Of a stretch of DNA of 64,000 nucleotides, positions 1-10,363 are shown one piece after another. The notes beneath the pieces are model-generated. The model did no database searches, had not been told where the DNA came from, and was given only the letters and a program-made list of their open reading frames with translations. Numbering within the stretch: the stretch's first letter is position 1; each line of letters opens with the position of its first letter. The DNA lies in NCBI GenBank assembly GCA_014529385.2, contig CM043947.1, forward strand, positions 124,266,891-124,330,890. The letters are read 5' to 3'. Origin of the DNA: Adiantum capillus-veneris (taxonomy: Eukaryota; Streptophyta; Polypodiopsida; Polypodiales; Pteridaceae). The position numbers were made by a program, and so were the translations under genes.

Positions 1-2
1 AG

Positions 3-259
3 CCTACTTAAGCCCTAGAAGGAGAGCCACCAAGTGAACCAATTATTGAAGACCCTCTCAAAGTTGAAGAGCAAGAAGAGATGCTACAACCCGAAGCTAT
101 CCTTCGGCATAAAGATAAAATACTACGACATGGTAAGACTATCCGACGGTATCTTATTAAGTTAAAAATTATCCTTTTGAAGATGCTAGATGGATGCAAG
201 GAATACAACTTAAGGATAGTATGAACGTTGTCAATGCTTACAATGCTACATTAGAGTAA
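3..259 (+). pseudogene. Ty3/gypsy chromodomain fragment (3' end of pol)
   Basis: The plus strand encodes the C-terminal tail of a Ty3/gypsy polyprotein, cut off by the window edge. After an acidic linker it reads LQPEAILRHKDKILRHGKTI, then continues as KNYPFEDARWMQGIQLKD and ends at TAA 257-259. This is the usual chromodomain layout (PEAIL..R..R..R...YLVKWK..P..D..W). The two halves lie in frames offset by one base near position 160-166, so the copy carries a one-base indel and is broken. It is followed by a polypurine tract and an LTR-like start in the same orientation. The domain targets new copies to chromatin in chromoviruses; that is family knowledge, not seen here. Confidence 0.7.
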
Positions 260-612
260 GCAAATGTACAAATTTCTTTTAAATGACCAATGTTTTTGTC
301 TTATAATACTATTTCTATTTTCATTGTACACAAATTTAAATAGTATGCATGCTTAGAATCATGTTTGTGATGACGACGTCTCTTAAACACTAAGTAGAAT
401 TTGTCACTCTACTTGGGAGAATGAAATGGACTAAAGAGCAGACATGCTTGCGGCAACTATGTCTCCCAAGCACCAAATGAATTAGTCATCCATTTTGGAA
501 AGATGTCGCAGGGTAAAAATCCTCTACCCGCTAAGCAAGATTGACTAATGACTAAGGCTTTATCTCTTCTACCTCATAGTCGAGGAAGACTATGATTTCA
601 AAAGGGAGGTAA
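260..612 (+). other. 3' non-coding part of the chromovirus element with polypurine tract
   Basis: No coding potential was seen between the chromodomain stop and position 600. The purine run AAAAGGGAGG at 600-609 followed by TAA and TGTCA has the form of a polypurine tract that primes plus-strand DNA synthesis next to a 3' LTR. Confidence 0.5.
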
Positions 613-950
613 TGTCATAAAATCTAATATTTAACGAATCCAAATGATTTTCTCATATTAATTTCATAATTTAATGTGGGAGAATAAACGAGAGAAAGGG
701 TTAGGATATAGTGCTTATAGATCTATCTCAACACGGGGCCAATGGTAAAGGGGTCCAAATGAGAGATGGTATGTCAAAGAGCATGATGCTATGTGAGATG
801 AGTCATCGTCATCAACTTCCACTTGAGCTAATGTAATATGGGTTGGGAATTTCACCTGGGTTGTTATGATTTGATATTTGCAATCTTGAATAAGTTTATC
901 AATTTGACTTTATCGCATTGTAGTGTTTAGGTATAATCAAACTCAATTAT
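613..950 (+). mobile_element. Probable 3' LTR of the chromovirus element (right end uncertain)
   Basis: The sequence after the polypurine tract starts TGTCATAAAATC, a common start for plant Ty3/gypsy LTRs. No second LTR lies in the window, so the right end is only an estimate. The TTGCAATCTTGAATAAG stretch near 877 resembles an LTR polyadenylation region. The LTR probably ends before about 950. Confidence 0.45.
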
Positions 951-1262
951 TTTTTAGAATTAGATGATCAATAGTTTCTTTGGTTAATACAATAGTCAAA
1001 CTTGGACCTACCGTGTGAACTTTCCCCAAGATAGATCTCTTTTCGTCAACTCTGGGGGATGGAAATTTGATCAGGCTTGCTTCCACCGGGCTCGTGTGAA
1101 CAAGAGGGCGACGAAAATTTCCTTTTTGGGATTGGGAACCCCCTTTCCAAGTTCCAAACCTCCTTTTCATTGTGTGAACCGAGCCTTACTAACGCTTCAG
1201 CCTATAGAGCCGTTTCGTATGTGAGGGGAGAGAGAAGGGCGAGGCAGGGAGACGTTAAAAGA
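951..1262. other. Intergenic, nothing recognised
   Basis: Short overlapping ORFs occur on both strands but show no domain, repeat or composition that supports a gene. Confidence 0.4.
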
Positions 1263-1429
1263 TGAAAAGGTCCAGATTCTACCTGGGTACACCAATTTTT
1301 ATCACAGCGCGCCTTCGCTTCTCATTTATCTCCGAAAAGGTCAAGGGGGCGGGTTTTCCAAGCGGCGCTGCCCGACACGCACTCACACTCGCTTCAGGAG
1401 CCGCCCACGCACTCTTCTTCTTCTCTACG

Positions 1430-1641
1430 CACACTCCTCTTCTGTGCATGCACCACACACACAAGCACACACACACACACACACACACCCACGCACACAC
1501 TGCCTAAACTAGCTGTGCAGCACTCTCAAAACACACACACACACACACAGACACCCACACCCACGCACACTGCCTAAACTATAAGCTGTGCAGCACTCAT
1601 TTTCTCGCACAATAATCCTCTCTCTCTCTCTCTCTCTCTCA

Positions 1642-1679
<38 letters not shown>

Positions 1680-1714
1680 CCCACTCCCTCAGCAGCTTTG
1701 CACGGTGCAGTGCG
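1430..1714. repeat. Microsatellite-rich 5' flank of the GH17 gene
   Basis: (AC)n tracts at about 1463-1488, 1533-1550 and 1646-1676, and (CT)n at 1618-1640. A 26-28-bp phrase beginning CACTGCCTAAACTA and running through GCTGTGCAGCACTC occurs twice (about 1498 and 1568), so part of this tract arose by local duplication. This DNA is probably the promoter or 5' UTR of the glucanase gene. No TATA box was assigned. Confidence 0.7.
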
Positions 1715-1818
1715 ATGGCGTGGCCTTCACAGGCCTTGGGCGCTTTTCTCGCGTTGTCTCTCTGGATTACCCTCAGCTCAGCTGGTACTCATCTATCTTC
1801 TCCTCTGCGTGGCCTACT

Positions 1819-1875
<57 letters not shown>

Positions 1876-1930
1876 TGCGGCGGGCGTGTGTGTGTGTGTG
1901 GATGAGATTTACACAAAAAATAAGCGCGCG

Positions 1931-1966
<36 letters not shown>

Positions 1967-1981
1967 AGTGCATCATGGCTG

Positions 1982-2036
<55 letters not shown>

Positions 2037-3803
2037 GATACGGCGCGTGTGTGTGTGGATGAGATTTACACAAAAAATAAGCGTGTGTGTGTGTGTGTGT
2101 GTGTGAATGCATCATGGCTGCGGTGAGAGAATGTGTGTGTATAAGTTTCTGCTCTTCAAATGTGTCTGTATTTAATATCTAATTGCTTCCATCAGACTTC
2201 TGAGACTTCCTTAATGCTTTGAATCAGGGGAGGTCCCATTGGGAGTGAATTATGGCACAGTAGCTGATGATCTCCCCCCGCCGTCTCAAGTAGTGAGCTT
2301 AATCCAATCCACCATCATCACAAGAATCAAGCTTTTCAGTCTGGATGCCGCCATCCTCACTGCCTTTGCAAACTCAGGAATTGAGGTAATGGTCGGTGTC
2401 GGGAATGACCAGATTAAGCCGCTTGCAAATGCCGCATATGCAAAGCAATGGGTGAAAGACAACGTTGCCCCCTTCATGCCCGCGACAAAGATCACATACC
2501 TTTCTGTGGGCAATGAGGTAATTTCATCATCAGACGGGGAGATGATCTATGACCTTCAATTTGCTATGCAAAATCTACATGACGCATGCCAGGCAGCAGG
2601 GTTTTCTAGCATCAAGATCACCAGCGCGCACTCAATGGGCCTCCTTCAAAGCTCCGTCCCGCCATCGAATGGGACGTTTGGTGCGGGCGCCGCGACCATC
2701 CTTGGCCCAATCCTCTCCTTTCTCGCTCGCACTGGCTCACCTTACATCGCAAATGCATACCCGTTCTTTGGCTATCTTGGAAAGCCCAACTCCACAAACT
2801 TGCAATACGCCCTTTTCAACTCTTCTATCCCTCACTATGACAATGTCACCAAGCTTAAATACTACAACATGTTCGATGCGCAGGTAGATGCGGTCTATGC
2901 AGCCATGGCCCGCCTTGGCTTTAAGAACATAACGGTTGCAGTTGGAGAGTCAGGTTGGCCATCTGCAGGGGACCAATATGAGCCTGGTGTGAGTCTTGAG
3001 AATGCAAAAACATTCAACTCTAATCTGGTGAAGCATCTGACGTCCGGTAAGGGCACGCCGCTTCGCCCAAAAGCACCAGTAGAGACATATATATTTGCAT
3101 TGTTTAATGAGAATCTGAAGCCGGGGGCGGGCTCGGAGCGCAATTATGGTCTGTTCAAACCTGACATGACGCCGGTGTATGATTGTGGGATCATGAAAAA
3201 GGCGACACAGGTATGTAGACATGTGAAAAAGCTGTAGTAGCTATGTGCAGGTCGGGTGTGGTTTACTCGATGTGTGCGATGTATTTTGATGAGGTTATGC
3301 CTGATCGATATGGTGAGTGTCTCTACATTGAAGCAGCAAGATCCACTTATCCTCTTGTTTGTGCATAGGGAGATTCATCTGTGGCTGCTGCAAGCATGGT
3401 GAAGAAAGAATGGTGTGTGGCAAAAGCGAGCGCAAAAGCGGCGGACGTGCAAGCGGCAACGAAGTGGGCTTGTTCACAACCAGGCACAGATTGTAAAGCC
3501 ATTGAAGCTGGGCAAGCTTGCTACATGCCCAACACCTTGGTGTCTCGTGCGTCATATGCGATGAATGCCTACTTCCAGAGTCAAGGCAGACACTCTTGGA
3601 ACTGCAATTTTGGAGACACTGCCACTGTTGTTAACAAGGACCCAAGTAAAGCTTTCTACTCTGCTCTAGCATGGATTTTTCAAGGCTTTTGGAATTCTTG
3701 GCAAAGAGATGAATATGGAATGAAACATGTGCGTATAGTTCACGGTGTGTCCTCATCTATGAGTGACATGGGCTACGAGTCCTCAACACTAAGTAACACC
3801 TAG
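1715..3803 (+). CDS. GH17 glucan endo-1,3-beta-glucosidase with X8/CBM43 domain
   Basis: Predicted secreted or cell-wall enzyme hydrolysing beta-1,3-glucan (callose). Exon 1 (1715-1784) encodes a 23-residue signal peptide starting MAWPSQALGAFLALS and ending before a GTACTC donor. Exon 2 (2228-3210) follows a CAG acceptor in matching phase and carries the GH17 barrel from GVNYGT to RNYGLFKPDMTPVYD. The general acid Glu lies in SVGNEV (about residue 120) and the nucleophile Glu in VGESGWPS (about residue 264). The GTATGT donor at 3211 and TAG acceptor before 3369 keep phase 0. Exon 3 starts the X8 domain with WCVAK, ACSQ, DCKAI and CYMPNT. The conserved final Cys-containing end of X8 is absent: after NKDPS a GTAAAG at 3646 looks like a further donor, so the listed stop at 3803 may lie in an intron and a last exon may be lost or displaced by the G tract. 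Exons 1-3 are well supported; the 3' end is not. Confidence 0.85.
1820..2110. repeat. Duplicated AG/TG microsatellite cassette inside GH17 intron 1
   Basis: (AG)n at 1820-1871, (TG)n at 1934-1961, (AG)n at 1984-2033 and (TG)n at 2083-2104. The segments between them (GATGAGATTTACACAAAAAA and GCATCATGGCTGCGG) occur twice, so a cassette of about 150-170 bp was duplicated. The intron containing it runs 1785-2227. Confidence 0.85.
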
Positions 3804-3811
3804 CATTTAAA

Positions 3812-3876
<65 letters not shown>
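3812..3876. repeat. 65-nt uninterrupted G homopolymer
   Basis: A pure run of G on the plus strand, nine bases after the end of the GH17 reading frame. It could form G-quadruplexes and block polymerases. An assembly length error is possible. Confidence 0.9.
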
Positions 3877-3877
<1 letters not shown>

Positions 3878-4289
3878 GCAGTGTCAAATCAAAACTAAAC
3901 CCGGACATGAATTAAACCCCAAAAACCCGGGCAGTGCATGTTGAATCACAATATAGTCTCATAAAAACGGTTGGGGATACACGATGTGCACACGGGTGAG
4001 GTTGAATCACAGAAGGGGAGGGGGAGATTCGAATCTGGGTCCTGGGGTCCACTTATGCTTGTTTGAGTTTACTCTTTGGATGTCTGAATTCACTTTTTCT
4101 AGATAGGAGGCGAAGTGTGTCTCCGCTTTTGTGCTCGGACTTCTCCTCCATGGATCCCATCCAGGGGGGGGGGGGGGGTTCATCTAAGACCCTGTGCTCT
4201 TTAGTGCTTGCTGAAGGTGGTTCTCAGAGATCAGGAAGAGAGAGACTAGAAAGAGAACTCTTTTACTAGTGTTAAGGCAACTGTATCTT

Positions 4290-4334
<45 letters not shown>

Positions 4335-5197
4335 CTTTGCAACATGTTGCTGACTTTCTTGCTGCCCATTCACTTCACTTTTCACAGGTTATGGTACCTG
4401 CAAATACACATACAAGGTGTAGTGCTTACCTTTGGGCCCTGGCTTTGAAAAAGGGAAGGTAAAAAATGGCATTGAAGTAAAAATACCAAATGTTGAGGGC
4501 AAAGTTTTTGATTTTGTACAATTTGGTGAGAGAAGGAAGGCTTTTCGAGAAGGCGTTCCTACCATACGGCATTTTGGTTTACTTGTCCTAGTTGTGTTTT
4601 TGGTTGTCCTTTTTTTGTTTTTTTTTTTGAGCCCCCCCCTCCCCCCCCCCAAAAAAAACCCCACCCAGCGGGGCCATTTATTTTGAAGCCTGTTCAAAAT
4701 AAATGGCCTGCTCAAATTTGAGCAAGAAGGCCCTCAAGCCGGTCCAAATTATGAAATTTTTAGTTAGAATATCGATTTTTAGTGTGATTATCCCTCTTAA
4801 ATTTAGAGTTAGCCTTCTCTTATGCATGTGAAAAGGTTCCAAAGCCGGGTCCACAAAAAATGTTTACTGGCCAGTGACACGGGGTGTCACTAATGCGATC
4901 GACAATGGAGGCGAATTTTCGGTGGGGCGGGGGGCCTAAGCCGTCGGATCAACGTAGCCGGGGCTGGGGGGCAAGAGTATAATGCATTGGACTCGCATTG
5001 CTTGCAGCATGTCGCGATAGGTCGGTTGGATAGTGTGCGTGAGTCCGATGTGGGGTGGAGAGCTTAAGGCACATCGCGAGCAGCAGGGAGGAAATTCGAG
5101 GCCACACTCCTCTTGCATGGCAGAGATGGGATCAATGGTGGATTCTATCTCTGTCGTTGATCCCATGAATCTCATCTGAGTTGCTTATAGACGAGCG
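3877..5197. other. Intergenic; short homopolymer and TG/AG tracts, no gene seen
   Basis: Contains a G15 run (4164-4178), a (TG)n(AG)n tract (4289-4333) and mixed C/T/A runs near 4620-4665. ORFs are short and low-complexity. A motif GATTCGAATCT at 4026 resembles a pol III B box, but no A box was found at the right distance. Confidence 0.4.
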
Positions 5198-5198
5198 C

Positions 5199-5227
<29 letters not shown>
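5198..5227. repeat. 30-nt C homopolymer
   Basis: Pure C run followed by an A-rich tract; one of several G/C homopolymers of at least 30 nt in the window. Confidence 0.9.
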
Positions 5228-5229
<2 letters not shown>

Positions 5230-5287
5230 AACAAAAAAAAAAAAGAAAAGAAAGATAAAAACTACATATTGAAAATCTAAGAGGTAG

Positions 5288-5375
5288 ACTCACTAAATTT
5301 ATCGTCCCTATAGTCTTCATTGATTATCTAAACTCACTAAATTTATCGTCCCTATAGTCTTCACTGATTATCTAA
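5288..5375. repeat. Two-copy tandem repeat, 44-bp period
   Basis: The unit beginning ACTCACTAAATTTATCG is repeated at 5288 and 5332 with a single visible substitution (CATTGATT versus CACTGATT). Confidence 0.85.
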
Positions 5376-6941
5376 ACATGAGGAAAGATGTCTCGTGTAG
5401 AAGTTGAGTGTGAAAAAGTTGAATTTTGATTTGGTCTTTATACAAAGGAATGCGCTTGTGGTACAAACTAGGGTTAGAAAAATACATTTTCCGCAACCGG
5501 TGAAAAGAAGGGCTTGTATTTGTGGTACAAATTAGGGCTAGAAAAATAATTTTCCCTAACTGTTGAGAATATCTCAGTTTTTTTTGTCAATTTTGAAACT
5601 TTTGTTGGTAATTACACTAAAACTTGTGTAAATTTCCCGGTTTTCTTAAAGGCAAACTCAAAATTTAATCGGGAGTTTACAATTTCAGCCCGGTTAAAAT
5701 AGTTTGGACCTTGGTTTTTCTCTAACATTGGTATAGTTGTTGGTACTGCTAAATAAATACCACAAATGCTCAGTAAGAGTCGACTCAAAAGAGAAATCTG
5801 TGACAATAGGTCAAATTCTATTAATGTAGTACATGTATATAACACTAGCATCAACATTACAAAGGTACTTCAGGTTGGACCCTAGTTTGGTGTGATTGTT
5901 TTTTCTAAGCTTCCATTTTAAACCAATAGTGTACGGCTGGCGGCCTTTCCCCCCCGCCCCCCCCCCCCCCCCCCCTCTCTCTCTTTATCGCATGCAAAGG
6001 GGTTTGTTTTTGTTTTGGACTTTAGCCTTCAGATCGCAGATTGCGACACATGTAAAGGGCTCCCTCTTTCGTCATATTATGTTAGTAGATTGTTTATCAT
6101 GTTCTATTGTTCTTTGTAGTTTTCTTAAAAACATCAAAATCAAGAATCAAACACGGAACCATAAATTGATCGTGAATAACTTTGAACCCCAAGATACCCA
6201 ACCCTCAAAAAGTGTACTTGCCATGGCAACTATTAAGTGTTTACTTATGTTGTTTTCACTCTCTAAACCAAGACTTGGTGATAGTGTTCGGGAAAAAATC
6301 ATTGTTTTCAAACATACAAAATTCCCTTCCTTGAATTTGCCAAGAGGAAATTTTAGAAAATTAGGTCACATGTTTGAGTTTTTGCACCATTTTTTCTCTA
6401 TTTCAAGGCGGATTTTCTCCCTTTCCCCTTGCTCTCAACCGGCATTTTTGAAATTGAAATAAGCGCGGCTTCAGTTGAGACATTTTTCCGAACATGAGGG
6501 TACATTTGAAATTTTATTATTTTATTGGAGGTGCACTACAATCTTCCTTTGTGTTTACGTTGTTGAAGGTCTCTTCATTTTAGAGCTTTTTGACACCACG
6601 ACTTCGCTGACTTTTCAATTTGTTGTGCAAGGATGCCAAAGTGGACCGTCACGTTGGTTTAAAAAGTAACGCAAGTTGGTATTTATGTTCCAAAAGAAGC
6701 TAAAAGATTTGATCCCTAAACCATTCACTTTTCTAACATTTGCACTTCTAATGGAACAAGGTGTGCATAATGATTGGCCACACACTACTTATTGATTCTC
6801 TCCTTAGTGGCTCATCTACTCTATACATGTAAAGGTCAACCCTAACCACTAAGAATCACTGTAAATAGCACATGCCTGAGGTGGGCATGCATGGTTGTGT
6901 TAAAAGATGCCTTCTTTTTAAAGTTGGCCGCTTGTTGCCAA
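5376..6941. other. Intergenic, nothing recognised apart from a C-rich tract
   Basis: An interrupted C run occupies about 5949-5975 followed by (CT)n. A phrase around GTACAAACTAGGGTTAGAAAAATA occurs twice (about 5461 and 5527) in diverged form. The longest ORF is low-complexity and shows no domain. Confidence 0.35.
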
Positions 6942-7214
6942 GCAAATATCACAAGAAGATTTAGAAATTTTCTCATGTGGGAAAACCGAGTCTTCCTCGG
7001 TGTTTTTCATACAATGCATAACATCATGAGCTTCTCCTCAAGAGGCACCGCATACCTAGCTAGGTACGATTGGGCCATCGGGCCGGCAGTCCCCTGCCCC
7101 CAATCGTACCTAGCTAAATATGCGGAGCCTCCCTCACAGAAGCTCATGATGTTGAGGTAAGTCACAATGTGGGAAATATTGTGAGAATTTGTCCAAAACT
7201 TCTTGTGTATTTGC
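6942..7214. repeat. Imperfect foldback (inverted repeat) of about 270 bp
   Basis: The sequence folds on itself around position 7080. The inner arms (7020-7077 and about 7090-7153) both contain AACATCATGAGCTTCT, then GCATA or GCATAT, then TAGCTAGGTACGATTGGG, with a few mismatches. The outer arms share GCAAATA and CACAAGAAG at 6942-6958 and 7199-7214, and TTCTCA with CCCAC/GTGGG nearby. The result is a long imperfect stem with a loop of about 10 nt. It could be a MIR-like hairpin precursor, a MITE or a foldback element. No known miRNA sequence was recognised in it. Confidence 0.75.
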
Positions 7215-7613
7215 CCATGATCAACTTTGATAATTTTCACGTACAAATCTACTCAATACGACTCTGTCTTTACATTTAATCACCAAAAAAATTCACTTAT
7301 GCTAGAGAAGAATTGAGGTGTAAATGAAACAGAGCACAGAGCATGCCAAATCGACCACAGCACCATCCATGATCCCGTCACAAGCAAGCAATGCATGAAG
7401 CCAATAGACTTGAGTGCTGAATTGGTTTCATAGCACTCATTTTTAGCACCACCATTCATGTTGTAAAATTGAAAGGCACTCCATGGATTGTGAATTCTCT
7501 TGGAATTGAATCACATGTTTGAAGTTCTGGATTTGATAGGTGTAGGTTCGCCTTCGAGTTGCAATTATGTTCTCATATTGAAGAGGTAGCTCCGTGGGCT
7601 GTTTTTTACAAAG

Positions 7614-8415
7614 GCTTGGTAACATCTTGAACTCACTATTCTCTCTCTAAAGATTCCCTCTCTTGTTTCATTTCTATGAGGCCCAAGGTCGGGTCCATCT
7701 TACCACTTGGCGTGATGCACATGATGATGACTATGTAAATAATGATAGTGAAGAATGCGTTAAGGTTTATGCAGCTAGGTGGGAGGTTCAATGAAATAAA
7801 CCAAAACATGCTGATCAATGGTAGGCCAATTATCAGGACACACGTGATAAAGGGGGTCCATGAATAGCACGGGCCAAGCGCCAATATATGGCACAAATGG
7901 GTGGTTATGAGCATGTGCCAGTCCCTAGTCTCTTCTGCTAGTATAATAGCTTAGGGGAGAAGGGCAGTCATGGAGGAGGGGGAGAAAAATGGAAGGTCGT
8001 AGAGGTGAGCATTTGCTTGGTAATATCTTGAACTTGCTATTCTCTCTCTAAAGCTTCCCTCTCTTGTTTCATCTCTATGAGGCCCAAGGTCAGGTCTATC
8101 TTACCACTTGGCGTGATACACATGATGATGACTATGTACATTACAATAGTGAAGAATGCGCTCCCGTTTATGCGGCTAGGTGGGAGGTTCAATGAAATAA
8201 ACCAAAACATGTTGATCAATGGTAGGCCAATTATCAAGACACACATGCGGTAAAGGGGGTCCATGAATAGCACGGGCCAAGCGCCCATATATGGCACAAT
8301 TGGGTGGGTATGAGCATGTGCCAGTCTCCAGTCTCTTACACTAGTATCATAGCTTAGGGGAGAAGGGAAGTCATGGAGGAGGGGGAGAAACATGGAAGGT
8401 CGTGGAGGTGAGCAT
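7614..8415. repeat. Two-copy tandem duplication, period about 401 bp
   Basis: From GCTTGGTAACATCTTGAAC (7614) and GCTTGGTAATATCTTGAAC (8015) the two copies run in parallel with scattered substitutions, through TTACCACTTGGCGTGAT and CCAAAACATG to GAGCATTTGC before the CT microsatellite. A minus-strand frame containing GLPLISMFWFISLNLPPS is kept in both copies, but no domain was recognised, so no gene is called. Confidence 0.85.
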
Positions 8416-8425
8416 TTGCATGATG

Positions 8426-8428
<3 letters not shown>

Positions 8429-8486
<58 letters not shown>
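8429..8486. repeat. (CT)n microsatellite
   Basis: Nearly pure CT repeat at the right edge of the 401-bp duplication. Confidence 0.9.
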
Positions 8487-8488
<2 letters not shown>

Positions 8489-8489
8489 C

Positions 8490-9012
8490 GCCCCCCAAGT
8501 TTTCATGGCGACACAAACGGGGGAATCGACTCTATGTTGGGATGGGCCTCCATGGCATTCCTGCATGACATTAAGCTGAAGTAACACCAAAATGGGTCGC
8601 CTTGACATGAACAACAAATTTCGCTTCTGCATGCATAGCCAAAATATATTGCAACGATTGACGTGAGTAAATTCTTTGCTTTCTGTGCTATTGTCTAAGA
8701 ACTCCATGGCTTCTAAAATTGGCTTCTTGCTATATGAGCCAAAACCTTGAGAAAAAAAGAAAAGGGGCACTCTATTTTGGGCACCCTCTCTTACCAAGGG
8801 CTTTTCCCCATAGTCTTCAAGGGTTATGGCTTGGCATGGCCGTACTTGCAACAAGGAGAGCAAATCATCATCGAAAAGAATTTAGCATTGGAGCCATGGA
8901 CCCCTACACAGACTAGGCGAAGCAAGAAAGAAAATTGACATGCAAATCTTGAAGAAAAGCCATGGATTGGGAGCCCTTCAAGGCCCAATAGTTTGCAAGG
9001 AGTTGTATCATC
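8490..9012. other. Intergenic, nothing recognised
   Basis: Short ORFs only, with no supporting domain or splice structure. Confidence 0.35.
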
Positions 9013-9244
9013 AAGGGCACGACCCTTGGATATAGGCACACCTAGACAAGGTTTCGACATGTCCTCAAGCACGACTAAAGCAAGGTGCAAAACCAACCAA
9101 GGCTAACAAACTTGAATAAGGTATATCTAAGGGCACGACCCTTGGATATAGGCACACCTAGACAAGGTTTCGACATGTCCTCAAGCACGACTAAAGCAAG
9201 GTGCAAAACCAACCAAGGCTAACAAACTTGAATAAGGTATATCT
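9013..9244. repeat. Exact two-copy tandem repeat, 116-bp period
   Basis: The unit beginning AAGGGCACGACCCTTGGATA is present at 9013-9128 and 9129-9244. I see no difference between the copies, which points to a very recent duplication (or an assembly duplication). Confidence 0.9.
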
Positions 9245-9770
9245 TACATGGAGTTGGGATGCAGATTTATTTCCTATGTCTTCCAAAACTTTGTTGCAAG
9301 AGCAAGGTTTTGGTGATGGACTAAAATCTTTTTTGAAGATTGTGTAAAACACAAAATGGTGGGATTCTTTTCACCTGCATGCAAGGTATCTGTTGAGGAT
9401 TCTTCGGTATTGGTGCATCTGATAAGATTCTAGGTACTCATTTTCAAGCTCCATTTTCAATTCAATTTGGTGATTTAAATGGAAACTTATGCAATGATTA
9501 CTGTGCAAGGGCTATATATGAGCTTATCCAGCTTGGTTTGATTATTGTTACAACAACAAGGTTGTTATTAGATTCATCAATCTTCATTCATCTGCGTGGG
9601 ATATCCAAGCATGCATGATCATTAATTTTAAGAATGATCGTTACTTTAAAAATTGTGCATACATATGAATCACAAGTATGCGGTATGGTTGAACCTTAAA
9701 GAATTTGTTTTGAACATGCAATGATGCATGATTATTTTGAAGTTTCGAACATTTATGGCAAGCATGGCTT
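9245..9770. other. Intergenic, AT-rich, nothing recognised
   Basis: No sustained ORF and no repeat other than short similarities to neighbouring DNA. Confidence 0.35.
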
Positions 9771-10363
9771 GCGTTGAGTTACAGCAAGGCTATTTCTAAA
9801 TTGTTGTTCTCTACATACATGAATACACAATTATTTTGATAGGTTTCATATGTTCGATATGTTTTTCTAACCTATTTCAAGCACGGCTTGAATTTGTAAC
9901 AGCAGGATTGTGAATTTCTTATGCATCATATTCTCTAGATGGAGGAAGAGCCGGACATAGTGTTCAGCTTTGAGGGTGATCTCACGTCCTACTTGAAAAG
10001 TATATATGATACAGTAAAGGACACAGATTATCTTCTAGAGATTAGGGACATGGTGAGCCGATTGCGTTGAGTTATAGCAAGGCTCTTTCTAAATTTTTAT
10101 TCTTTGCATACATGAATACACAATTATTTTGATAGGTTTCATATGGTCCATATGTTTTTCTAACCAATTTCAAGCACAACATGAGTTTGTAACATCAGGA
10201 TTGACAGTTCCTTATGAAGCATATTCTCCAGATGGAGGAAGAGCCAAACGTGGTGTTCGACTTTGAGGGTGATCTCATGCCCTACCCAAAAAGTATATAT
10301 TGTATAGTAAAGGATAGGAATCATCTTCTAGAGGTGGACATGCTAAGTCGAATTGAGTTTGAC
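9771..10363 (+). repeat. Two-copy tandem duplication, 293-bp period, with a short exon-like frame
   Basis: Copies start at GCGTTGAGTTACAGCAAGGC (9771) and GCGTTGAGTTATAGCAAGGC (10064). Both carry a plus-strand frame starting MEEEP (ATG at 9940 and about 10232), preceded by a possible CAG or TAG acceptor and followed by similar acidic residues including FEGDL. The frame is only about 40 codons long. It may be a remnant exon or a piece of a retroelement gag; I do not recognise the family. Confidence 0.75.

Noticed and set aside
943-1262. Opposing ORFs of 60-75 codons
   Set aside because: No domain, no splice context, and both strands equally open; treated as chance.
6942-7214. A known conserved miRNA (miR156, 160, 166, 319, 390 and others)
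   Set aside because: None of the mature sequences I remember is present in either arm.
7007-7246. Overlapping plus and minus ORFs with similar peptides (AYLARYDW)
   Set aside because: The similarity of the two strands is a by-product of the inverted repeat, not two genes.
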